A program made the translations under genes and the position numbers. Positions 1 through 7,037 of a stretch of DNA of 64,000 bases are shown here, piece after piece. The notes beneath the pieces were generated by a model. It was given only the letters and a program-made list of their open reading frames with translations, had not been told where the DNA came from and searched no databases. Origin of the DNA: Parabacteroides timonensis (GTDB lineage: Bacteria > Bacteroidota > Bacteroidia > Bacteroidales > Tannerellaceae); NCBI RefSeq assembly GCF_900128505.1, contig NZ_LT669940.1:1730764-1794763 (forward strand), in the 5' to 3' direction. The first letter of the stretch is position 1. The number at the start of each line of letters is the position of its first letter.

Positions 1-773
1 CTCAGCTTGATCTTGTTGTAATTCTTCTGGCTGTCACGCAGGTCTTCACGGCTGAAAGATATTTCGGCGATACCCGTTTCAACCTTCATTACTGCATTTA
101 CAGCCGCATCAGCCTGTTCGGGGGATGCTCCTGTCAGCGTAAACAGTTGATTGATATATTGCTTGTAAGCATCACGCATTTTCATCGTCGCTTCATCGTC
201 CAGCAGATAATAATCGCGGTCGCCCATGCCGATACCGGCCTGGTACAATTGTACGATATTCATCGAACTGTTCTTTTCGTCGGCATCAACAAAGAGAGCA
301 AAGAACGGAGCCATTCCTTCTTTATGTAAGACGGCGACCATTTTAGCTACATCCGCTTTTGTTCCCAGTCGTTGGATAGCATCCAGTTGGTCTTTTATAG
401 GAGTCATTCCTTCCTTATTCAGCTTCACACTATCCAATCCCATTTCATACAGGGAACCGATCTTTTGAGCCACGCTTCCTGCTTCCTGGGGAGTGCTTCC
501 CAGTTCATCGATAAGCGAACGAAGTTGTTCCTGATTGTTATCACGCAGTTGGTCGAATGTGCCAAAACGTGAATACTCCGGTTTCAGAGGATTTTTTTCT
601 ATCCAGCCACCACATGCATACTGATAAAAATCAGTTCCGGGCGCTACTGTTGTGTCCAGATTAGCCAGATTGATGGCGTCTACTTTTGCAGTTTCCTTCA
701 CAGGTGATTTACTGCACCCCGACATTGCAACCATACCGGCAGCAACCAACGGAATTACCATTAACTTTCTCAT
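1..773 (-). CDS. M13 family (neprilysin/PepO-like) metallopeptidase, N-terminal part
   Basis: About 257 N-terminal residues are visible; the gene continues past the left edge. The protein starts with a lipoprotein signal (MRKLMV..., lipobox ending at Cys20), so it is probably exported and lipid-anchored. Next comes the typical M13 opening: residues DTTVAPGTDFYQYACGGW, then LRDNNQEQLRSLIDELG and a helical region with GMGDRDYYL. M13 enzymes are zinc endopeptidases that degrade oligopeptides. The HExxH and ExxxD zinc ligands would lie outside the window, so catalytic competence cannot be judged. The ATG at 771-773 is preceded by a good -7 box (804-811). Confidence in the family is high from the GTDFYQYACGGW and DRDYYL motifs. 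Confidence 0.9.
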   Translation of the reverse strand, partial: MRKLMVIPLVAAGMVAMSGCSKSPVKETAKVDAINLANLDTTVAPGTDFYQYACGGWIEKNPLKPEYSRFGTFDQLRDNNQEQLRSLIDELGSTPQEAGSVAQKIGSLYEMGLDSVKLNKEGMTPIKDQLDAIQRLGTKADVAKMVAVLHKEGMAPFFALFVDADEKNSSMNIVQLYQAGIGMGDRDYYLLDDEATMKMRDAYKQYINQLFTLTGASPEQADAAVNAVMKVETGIAEISFSREDLRDSQKNYNKIKL

Positions 774-803
774 TTTTGTTCAACGTTTTCTTGAATTATG
801 CCG

Positions 804-811
804 CAAAGGTA
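804..811 (-). promoter_or_regulatory. Bacteroidota-type -7 promoter box for the M13 peptidase
   Basis: On the minus strand this reads TACCTTTG, a match to the TAnnTTTG -7 consensus of Bacteroidota sigma-70. It lies about 30 nt upstream of the peptidase ATG. No clear TTTG is seen at -33. Confidence 0.55.
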
Positions 812-929
812 TACAAAATCAGCTAAATAGAACCATTTTTACCCTAATATGACCGATTATTATACCTAAGCCCAGTAGCAATTTATGTACTTTTACGGTC
901 AGAAAACAGTTATAAACTTAATTTTTATC

Positions 930-3269
930 ATGAATTACTCAATGAAGACCGTAACAATTCTGATGGCCCTGTTGATTTGCGTGCTAACAGGTTGTAAGAA
1001 CCAATCCGGAAATGGAGGAACCTTCGAGATAGGCGACAAGACATTTCTGCTAAACGGCAAGCCTTTCGTTATAAAAGCTGCCGAAATCCATTACACACGT
1101 ATCCCCGTGGAATATTGGGAACACCGTATCCAAATGTGTAAAGCCCTTGGCATGAATACCATCTGCATCTATGCATTCTGGAATATTCATGAACAGAAAC
1201 CGGGAGAATTCGATTTCACCGGACAAAACGACATCGCCGCATTCTGCCGGCTGGCACAGAAATACGATATGTATATCATGCTACGTCCCGGCCCATACGT
1301 TTGCTCCGAGTGGGAAATGGGCGGACTCCCCTGGTGGTTGTTGAAAAAAGAAGATATCCAACTCCGTACGAACGATCCTTATTTCATGGAACGTACCCGT
1401 ATCTATATGAATGAGATCGGAAAACAAGTGGCAGACCTGCAAATTACCCGTGGTGGTAATATTATTATGGTACAGGTGGAGAATGAATATGGTTCGTATG
1501 GCACGGACAAAGAATATATAGCCAAGAACCGGGACATCCTGCGGGAAGCCGGATTTACAGACGTTCCGCTGTTCCAGTGCGACTGGAGCTCCAACTTCCT
1601 CAACAACGCGCTCGACGACCTGGTATGGACTATCAACTTCGGAACCGGAGCCAATATAGACGAACAGTTCAAAAAGCTGAAAGAGGTTCGTCCGAACACC
1701 CCGCTGATGTGTAGCGAATTCTGGAGCGGATGGTTCGACCATTGGGGACGCAAGCATGAGACACGGGATGCGGAGACTATGATCGCCGGCCTGAAAGACA
1801 TGCTCGACCGTAACATTTCTTTCTCTCTTTATATGACTCACGGAGGTACTACCTTCGGACACTGGGGTGGCGCAAACAGCCCGGCTTATTCGGCGATGTG
1901 CAGCTCATACGATTATGACGCTCCTATCAGCGAAGCCGGATGGACGACTCCGAAATATTACAAACTGCGTGAGTTCATGGCCGGTTATATGGCACCGGGC
2001 GAAGTGATGCCGGAAGTGCCGGAAGCATTCCCTGTCATTGAAATCCCGGAATTCGAATTAAATGAAACAGCCTTGTTGTTCGACAATCTGCCGGAACCGA
2101 AGACCAGCCACGATATCAAACCGATGGAACAGTTCGACCAGGGATGGGGAAGTATCTTGTACCGAACCACTCTTCCGGCAGTAAAAGCAGGTACAACACT
2201 GCTGATCGACGAAGTACACGACTGGGCACAGGTTTTCATCGACGGTAAACTGATAGGCCGTCTGGATCGCCGCCGCGGAGAAAATACGATCAAATTACCC
2301 GCTGCAGCAGCCGGTTCACAACTGGATATCCTGATCGAAGCGATGGGACGCGTCAACTTCGACAAAGCCATCCACGACCGGAAAGGGATCACCGAAAAGG
2401 TGGCTCTTATCACCGAATCGTCTACCGACGAACTGAAAGACTGGCAGGTATACAATCTCCCGGTTGACTATTCTTTCGCAAAAGACAAAAAATTCGTAAC
2501 CGGTAAAAAAGCGGAAGGTCCGGCCTATTACCGTGCAACCTTCAACCTCGAAACTCCGGGTGATGTATTCCTGGATATGCAAACCTGGGGAAAAGGTATG
2601 GTTTGGGTAAACGGCAGAGCCATGGGACGTTTCTGGGAAATCGGTCCCCAGCAAACACTGTTCATGCCCGGTTGCTGGTTGAAGAAAGGTGAAAACGAAA
2701 TCATCGTTCTCGACCTGAAAGGCCCGGAAAAGGCAACGATCAAAGGACTCAACCAACCGATCCTGGATATGTTGCGTGCCGAAGCACCTCTCACCAACCG
2801 CAAAGAAGGCCAGAATCTGGATCTGAAAAATGAGAAACCTGTCGGACAGGGTTCGTTAAAGGCCGGCAACGGTTGGCAGGAAGTCAGGTTCGATGCACCT
2901 GTCGAAGCCCGTCATTTCTGCTTGGAAGCATTGAATGCACAAGATGGGGGAAATATTGCCGCCATCGCTGAATTTTATCTGCTCGACGAAAACGGCAATC
3001 CACTCGGACGCCAGCACTGGCAGATCGGTTATGCCGACAGCGAAGAAACATCCGGTGGAAACTTCACAGCCGATAAAATCTATGATTTGCAGGAGTCCAC
3101 CTATTGGAGCACAGCCAGGGGAGCCAAATATCCGCACCAGGTAGTGATCGACCTGCGTGAAACCGTAACAGTTTCGGGTTTCCGCTACCTGCCCCGTGCC
3201 GAAGAAGGATACCCGGGAATGATCAAAGATTACAAGGCGTATACGAGGATGACACCGTTTAAGTATTAA
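930..3269 (+). CDS. GH35 beta-galactosidase with C-terminal discoidin-like domain
   Basis: Glycoside hydrolase family 35, expected to release terminal beta-linked galactose, probably outside the cytoplasm. The frame is open from 885, but the lipoprotein signal (MKTVTILMALLICVLTGC) favours a start at 930 or 942; counting here is from 930, with the lipid-anchor Cys at 22. The GH35 TIM barrel fills about residues 30-350. The acid/base is Glu186 in VENEYG and the nucleophile is about Glu263 in SEFWSGWFDHWG. Beta-sandwich domains follow, and the last ~140 residues resemble an F5/8 type C (CBM32-like) module. A strong terminator follows at once, so it is probably monocistronic. It heads a plus-strand set of plant-glycan or arabinogalactan-type enzymes (GH27 and GH51 further on). 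Family assignment is secure; the exact substrate is inferred. Confidence 0.93.
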   Translation: MNYSMKTVTILMALLICVLTGCKNQSGNGGTFEIGDKTFLLNGKPFVIKAAEIHYTRIPVEYWEHRIQMCKALGMNTICIYAFWNIHEQKPGEFDFTGQNDIAAFCRLAQKYDMYIMLRPGPYVCSEWEMGGLPWWLLKKEDIQLRTNDPYFMERTRIYMNEIGKQVADLQITRGGNIIMVQVENEYGSYGTDKEYIAKNRDILREAGFTDVPLFQCDWSSNFLNNALDDLVWTINFGTGANIDEQFKKLKEVRPNTPLMCSEFWSGWFDHWGRKHETRDAETMIAGLKDMLDRNISFSLYMTHGGTTFGHWGGANSPAYSAMCSSYDYDAPISEAGWTTPKYYKLREFMAGYMAPGEVMPEVPEAFPVIEIPEFELNETALLFDNLPEPKTSHDIKPMEQFDQGWGSILYRTTLPAVKAGTTLLIDEVHDWAQVFIDGKLIGRLDRRRGENTIKLPAAAAGSQLDILIEAMGRVNFDKAIHDRKGITEKVALITESSTDELKDWQVYNLPVDYSFAKDKKFVTGKKAEGPAYYRATFNLETPGDVFLDMQTWGKGMVWVNGRAMGRFWEIGPQQTLFMPGCWLKKGENEIIVLDLKGPEKATIKGLNQPILDMLRAEAPLTNRKEGQNLDLKNEKPVGQGSLKAGNGWQEVRFDAPVEARHFCLEALNAQDGGNIAAIAEFYLLDENGNPLGRQHWQIGYADSEETSGGNFTADKIYDLQESTYWSTARGAKYPHQVVIDLRETVTVSGFRYLPRAEEGYPGMIKDYKAYTRMTPFKY

Positions 3270-3320
3270 AACAGGGTATCGAAAATAACGAATTGTTATT
3301 TATTATTGCTCATTAAATTA

Positions 3321-3366
3321 AATCAGCCAGATTGTTTTTAATCTATAACAATCTGGCTGATTTTGT
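3321..3366 (+). terminator. Rho-independent terminator after GH35
   Basis: A perfect 16-bp inverted repeat (arms 3321-3336 and 3347-3362, starting AATCAGCC) with a 10-nt loop, followed by a T-rich run. It sits about 50 bp past the GH35 stop. Confidence 0.85.
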
Positions 3367-3428
3367 TTCTGCCCTTACCCTGTATTAATATTTCAGTTAT
3401 TGACAGAAATGAGACAATATGACCGGCT

Positions 3429-3513
3429 TCGTAGGGGCAGGTTCCAAACCTGCCCGTTGTGACAAGGATTACACCCTGTTGATATTGGGCGGGTTTAGAA
3501 CCCGCCCCTACGA
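3429..3513. repeat. REP-like element made of two nested hairpins
   Basis: Two GC-rich hairpins in an AT-rich gap. The left core is GGGCAGGTT-cca-AACCTGCCC and the right core is GGGCGGGTT-tag-AACCCGCCC, each with 9-bp arms. The outer flanks (TCGTAGGGGC at the left, GCCCCTACGA at the right) are also inverted, so the whole 85 bp can fold into a larger structure. The consensus resembles extragenic palindromes that are dispersed in many bacterial genomes. Confidence 0.7.
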
Positions 3514-3544
3514 GGTCTGTTATTTCGATTCACATTTTTCTATA

Positions 3545-3994
3545 TTATCCTTGCTTTTCCTTCAACAACTGTTCCAGCAAGGCTGATTTTTCTTTTTCGA
3601 GGGCTACCATGCGCTCGTAAAGTTCGGTCGTTTGCTTGTTTAATTCTATGACTTTTTCGAGAGGATGTACAATGGTTTCTAATTTTTCATTATTTCCAAT
3701 TATATTTCCATTATTTGAACTACCACTTTCAAATGTATTCTCAACCACCACCGACAGCGGGTTCTCCTCCAGTTCCTGAATAATTTTAGGAGATACATTA
3801 AATATATTAGCTATTTTCAGCAACGTATCCTCTTCGATCACCCGGCGACTTTCCAGACGGGAAACGGCCGATTGGTCTATTCCCAACTTTTCAGCAAAAG
3901 CACTCTGCTTGATACCTAATATCTGGCGTAATTTCCGGACATTCGCACCCTCGTTTACATTTTTGCTTCTTTTCAGTTCTGCATCTTTTTCCAT
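3545..3994 (-). CDS. XRE-family helix-turn-helix regulator with coiled-coil tail
   Basis: A 149-residue protein. Residues ~18-72 form a Cro/CI-type HTH (VRKLRQILGIKQSAFAEKLG, then QSAVSRLESRR). Residues ~108-148 are a heptad-rich helix (LEKVIELNKQTTELYERMVALEKE) that probably dimerises. The middle is Asn/Ser-rich and likely flexible. No enzymatic domain is present. The family is known for DNA-binding repressors, and autoregulation is suggested by a perfect 15-bp palindrome just upstream of its -7 box. It lies opposite to its neighbours inside a small islet that splits the glycosidase genes. Its targets are unknown. Confidence 0.85.
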   Translation of the reverse strand: MEKDAELKRSKNVNEGANVRKLRQILGIKQSAFAEKLGIDQSAVSRLESRRVIEEDTLLKIANIFNVSPKIIQELEENPLSVVVENTFESGSSNNGNIIGNNEKLETIVHPLEKVIELNKQTTELYERMVALEKEKSALLEQLLKEKQG

Positions 3995-4016
3995 ACCTTA
4001 TTTATTTTATTGAAGA

Positions 4017-4024
4017 CAAATATA
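4017..4024 (-). promoter_or_regulatory. -7 promoter box of the XRE regulator
   Basis: The minus strand reads TATATTTG, an exact TAnnTTTG match, 23 nt upstream of the XRE ATG. Confidence 0.55.
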
Positions 4025-4042
4025 AGGACAAACAATTAAGTA

Positions 4043-4057
4043 TCTGTCCAGGACAGA
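4043..4057. promoter_or_regulatory. Candidate XRE operator, 15-bp perfect palindrome
   Basis: TCTGTCC-A-GGACAGA, 7-bp arms around one base. It sits 18 nt upstream of the -7 box, overlapping where the -33 element would be, which is a good position for a repressor. The link to the XRE protein is inferred. Confidence 0.45.
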
Positions 4058-4067
4058 AAGAAAACTA

Positions 4068-4099
4068 CATAAAATATGCAACGCGCCGCATATTTTATG
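4068..4099. repeat. 12-bp inverted repeat upstream of the XRE gene
   Basis: CATAAAATATGC and GCATATTTTATG, a perfect pair separated by AACGCGCC. A T-run follows ten bases later on the plus strand. It could be a terminator-like hairpin or a second regulator site. Confidence 0.45.
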
Positions 4100-4396
4100 C
4101 GCGAATGTTTTTTTCAGAGAACAGAAAATCACCGACCTTTGTAAAACCAAAGCCTAAGCATGATTTTAGAACCCAAAAACACATCTCCTACTAATTTTTG
4201 AAAGGGGAAATAGAGATCGATGATAGGTACATCAGATTTCATATGCTTTAAGTAGGGCATATTAATTTGTTGAAAACTGCCCGGTTCGCGAGGATAGAGC
4301 AGTTTATTTTTTGAAATTCAGGGCCAGGAATTAGGTAGGGTACTTTTAAAAGACTACATTTATAGCGTTGTATACATGCAATCACCCCATTTTATA
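4100..4396. other. Non-coding AT-rich gap
   Basis: No credible gene, RNA or promoter pair was seen in these ~300 bp. Only short poorly supported reading frames are present. The 41-bp tandem array begins directly after it. Confidence 0.4.
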
Positions 4397-4398
4397 AA

Positions 4399-4590
4399 AA
4401 AAATAAGATTGTATCAAAACAATTTGACTTTTGGACTGAAAAAATGAAAGTGCAGCAAGACAATCTCATTTTTTGAATGAAAAAACAAGATTGCACCGAA
4501 ACAATTTCATTTTTAGAACGAAAAAATAAGATTGTATCAAAACACTGGTATTTTTTGAATGAAAAACAAGATTGCACCAAAACAAGGAAC
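4399..4590. repeat. Imperfect tandem array, 41-bp period, about 4.6 copies
   Basis: Units begin at 4405, 4446, 4487, 4528 and 4568 (spacings 41, 41, 41 and 40). The unit begins AAGATTGCACCAAAACAATT and ends TTTTTTGAATGA plus an A-run. Units 1 and 4 share AAGATTGTATCAAAAC, units 3 and 5 share AAGATTGCACC, and unit 2 is most diverged. The array ends 27 bp before the ATG of the next gene, so it lies in its leader or promoter region. Confidence 0.8.
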
Positions 4591-4616
4591 ATTGTTTATT
4601 AATTAAATCTAAAGAA

Positions 4617-5435
4617 ATGAAGGAAATTGTAGAAGTAACCAGTTTAGCAAGAGCCCGCAACGCCGAGCATTTCCAGTTCCACGCCAACGTCCTCACCTTC
4701 GCCACCCCCGCCCTGGCCACCGAGTTGAAGATCGAAAGCCTACAGAAAACCTATGCAGACCTTTTCAAACGCGAAGACGACCTCTATCTACAGGCCCGCG
4801 CTTACGAAGAAACACAGGCCATGAACGAAAAAGACCGCGAACGCGACGATCTTTTCATCTACATCAAACAAATGGTCGCCGCCATGCTCTACAGCCCGGT
4901 GCCGGAAAAAAAGACCGCAGCGCAAAAGATCGAGTTCGAGATGAGACCTTACAAAGATGCAGCCTCGAAACCGGCAGCCGAAAACACGGCGCAAGTGACC
5001 AACTGCCTCCAGGTACTGGAAAGTGAAGCCAACCAGGCGTATATCACCGCCCTGGGCCTCACCGACGTGCTTCCCCTATTGAAACAGGCGAACAATGAGT
5101 TCAATGAATTGTATGTGAACCGTTCCGACGTCAAACTCGGACGTGTCAGCAACGACAGCCTGAAAGCCGTCCGCTCGCAGGTGGACGATGCCTACCGCGC
5201 AACCGTGAAGGCTATCAATGCCCTCTGGCTGGTGAACGAGACGATTACTCACGATGCCGACCAGGCAACGAAGCTGGCCGGCCTGATCGACAATGTCAAC
5301 GCATTGATCGTGCAGTTCTCCGAAACCCTCTCACGCCGCAAAGCCGGAAAAAAAACCGATATCCCCGTCGATCCGACTCCCAAACCCGATCCCACACCGG
5401 AACCCGATCCCGACGATCGCCCGGTGATCGAATAA
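4617..5435 (+). CDS. Hypothetical helical protein with acidic proline-rich tail (DUF6261-like?)
   Basis: A 272-residue protein without signal peptide or membrane segment. The body is predominantly helical, and the C-terminus is a Pro/Asp/Thr tail (DPTPKPDPTPEPDPDDRPV). From memory it resembles a Bacteroidales family of unknown function (DUF6261) that often sits downstream of repeated leaders; this is not certain. The ATG at 4617 (MKEIVEV) is preferred over an in-frame ATG at 4572, because the latter lies inside the tandem repeat. The gene is more GC-rich than its flanks and ends with a strong terminator, so it is a stand-alone unit. No function is proposed. Confidence 0.75.
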   Translation: MKEIVEVTSLARARNAEHFQFHANVLTFATPALATELKIESLQKTYADLFKREDDLYLQARAYEETQAMNEKDRERDDLFIYIKQMVAAMLYSPVPEKKTAAQKIEFEMRPYKDAASKPAAENTAQVTNCLQVLESEANQAYITALGLTDVLPLLKQANNEFNELYVNRSDVKLGRVSNDSLKAVRSQVDDAYRATVKAINALWLVNETITHDADQATKLAGLIDNVNALIVQFSETLSRRKAGKKTDIPVDPTPKPDPTPEPDPDDRPVIE

Positions 5436-5442
5436 AATAATA

Positions 5443-5498
5443 AAAGGCCGACTCATCACTGTTTCATTACAGAAATTTTTGAGCCGGCCTTTTTTTTG
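5443..5498 (+). terminator. Rho-independent terminator
   Basis: Arms AAAGGCCGACTCA and TGAGCCGGCCTTT pair over 13 positions with one wobble, followed by a run of eight T. Confidence 0.85.
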
Positions 5499-5603
5499 TC
5501 GGTTTCAAGGAATATTTGTATAAAAAACAATAATTCGTAGTGGTTTGGCTCAAAATAGGCCCTTTTTGACGAATTAGTGGTGCTGCGAAACAAAAATATA
5601 ACG

Positions 5604-5611
5604 TATTTTTG
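5604..5611 (+). promoter_or_regulatory. Candidate -7 box for the GH27-GH51-GH51 operon
   Basis: TATTTTTG matches TAnnTTTG and is 30 nt before the GH27 ATG. No TTTG is seen at -33, so activator dependence is possible. Confidence 0.4.
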
Positions 5612-5641
5612 ACACATAATAAAAAATCACAATAGTATATC

Positions 5642-7018
5642 ATGAAAAAACAGTTATTATTATGGGTCGCAGCGACCGTTCTATGCAGCTCTTGCGCACA
5701 GAAAAAAGAAACAAGTCAGCCCGAGCCGTTCAAAGCCGGCGAATTTAAAGAATGGGCACAAACCCCTCCTATGGGATGGAACAGTTGGGATTGTTATGGC
5801 CCGACAGTGGAAGAACACGAAGTGAAAGCGAATGCCGACTATATGGCCGACAAGCTGAAGGAATATGGCTGGGAATACATAGTAGTGGATATCCGCTGGT
5901 TCGTGGAAAACGACAAGGCAGGCGGTTACAATCAGACCGATCCCCGTTATGTATTGGATGAATACGGACGTTACCAGCCGGCCGTAAACCGTTTCCCGTC
6001 CGCTAAAGATGGAAAAGGATTCAAGGAACTGGCGGATTACGTACATGGCAAAGGTTTGAAATTCGGTATACATATTATGCGCGGCATTCCGAAAGTAGCC
6101 GTCGAAAAGAAACTGCCGGTAAAAGGTGCCGACGGGATCACTGCCGATCAGATCTATTCGCCGGAACTGCAATGCGAATGGCTAAGAGATAACTATACGG
6201 TCGTTGCCGATAAGCCGGGTGCACAGGAATATTATAATTCCATCTTCGAGCTTTATGCTTCCTGGGGAGTGGACTTTATCAAGATAGACGATTTGTCGCG
6301 CCCCTACCACCTCGGCGAGATCGAGTTAATACGAAACGCCATCGACCATTGCGGACGGCCGATCGTATTGAGCACTTCCCCCGGCGAAACTCCGGTTGCC
6401 AACGCAGACCACGTACGCAGTCATGCGAATATGTGGCGTATGGTAGACGATGTTTGGGATACCTGGCCTCATATCACCCACCTGTTCGACGTAGCCCAGA
6501 GATGGTATCCATATATTGCCCCGGGTACCTGGCCTGATTGCGATATGATCCCGCTCGGACGTATCTCTATCCGCGGAGAACGGGGTGAAGACCGTATGAC
6601 CCGCCTGACCCACGACGAACAATATACATTAATGAATCTGTTCTGTATCTTCCGTTCCCCGTTGATGTTCGGTGGCGACCTGCCCAGCAACGACGAGTTT
6701 ACCCTTTCTTTGTTGACAAATAAAGAAGTGCTCAGAATGCACCGCGAAGGGACGAACGTACGCCAGCTTTTCCAGCAGGACGGGAAAGCGGCTATCACTT
6801 CCGGAAACGAAAAAACGGGCGAAGTGTACCTGGCATTGTTCAACCTCAATGATGAAGGCGTATCCGTTATCGACATTCCGCTTAAAGACCTGGGGATCGA
6901 AAAGTGCCGCGTAACGGAAATGTGGAGCGACAAAGAGGTCGATCAAAAAGGAGACAAGATCAGTTGCAGCCTTCAGCCGCATGCATCCGTATTATACAAA
7001 CTAACTCCCGCTAATTAA
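5642..7018 (+). CDS. GH27 alpha-galactosidase-like lipoprotein
   Basis: 458 residues with a lipoprotein signal (MKKQLLLWVAATVLCSSC, Cys18). The clan GH-D signature PPMGWNSWDCYG lies near residue 40. The nucleophile is in FIKIDDLS (Asp216/217) and the acid/base Asp is in WRMVDDVWDTW. A C-terminal beta-domain ends the protein. Expected to cleave terminal alpha-galactosides, or possibly beta-L-arabinopyranosides, which some GH27 members take. It is the first gene of a three-gene operon with two GH51 enzymes (19 nt to the next ORF). It is clearly related to the GH27 at 16612 (shared KGLKFG and WGVDFIK segments). The family is sure, the linkage is not. Confidence 0.9.
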   Translation: MKKQLLLWVAATVLCSSCAQKKETSQPEPFKAGEFKEWAQTPPMGWNSWDCYGPTVEEHEVKANADYMADKLKEYGWEYIVVDIRWFVENDKAGGYNQTDPRYVLDEYGRYQPAVNRFPSAKDGKGFKELADYVHGKGLKFGIHIMRGIPKVAVEKKLPVKGADGITADQIYSPELQCEWLRDNYTVVADKPGAQEYYNSIFELYASWGVDFIKIDDLSRPYHLGEIELIRNAIDHCGRPIVLSTSPGETPVANADHVRSHANMWRMVDDVWDTWPHITHLFDVAQRWYPYIAPGTWPDCDMIPLGRISIRGERGEDRMTRLTHDEQYTLMNLFCIFRSPLMFGGDLPSNDEFTLSLLTNKEVLRMHREGTNVRQLFQQDGKAAITSGNEKTGEVYLALFNLNDEGVSVIDIPLKDLGIEKCRVTEMWSDKEVDQKGDKISCSLQPHASVLYKLTPAN

Positions 7019-7037
7019 CCAGTAAAGACATAGTGAC

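Noticed and set aside
1281..1862. Long minus-strand frame within the GH35 gene
   Set aside because: Shadow of the GH35 coding sequence; no independent evidence.
4399..4590. CRISPR array
   Set aside because: Imperfect direct repeats without distinct spacers and without cas genes.
4392..4720. Minus-strand frames encoding repeated FDTILFF-type peptides
   Set aside because: They only reflect translation of the 41-bp tandem repeat and overlap a better supported gene.
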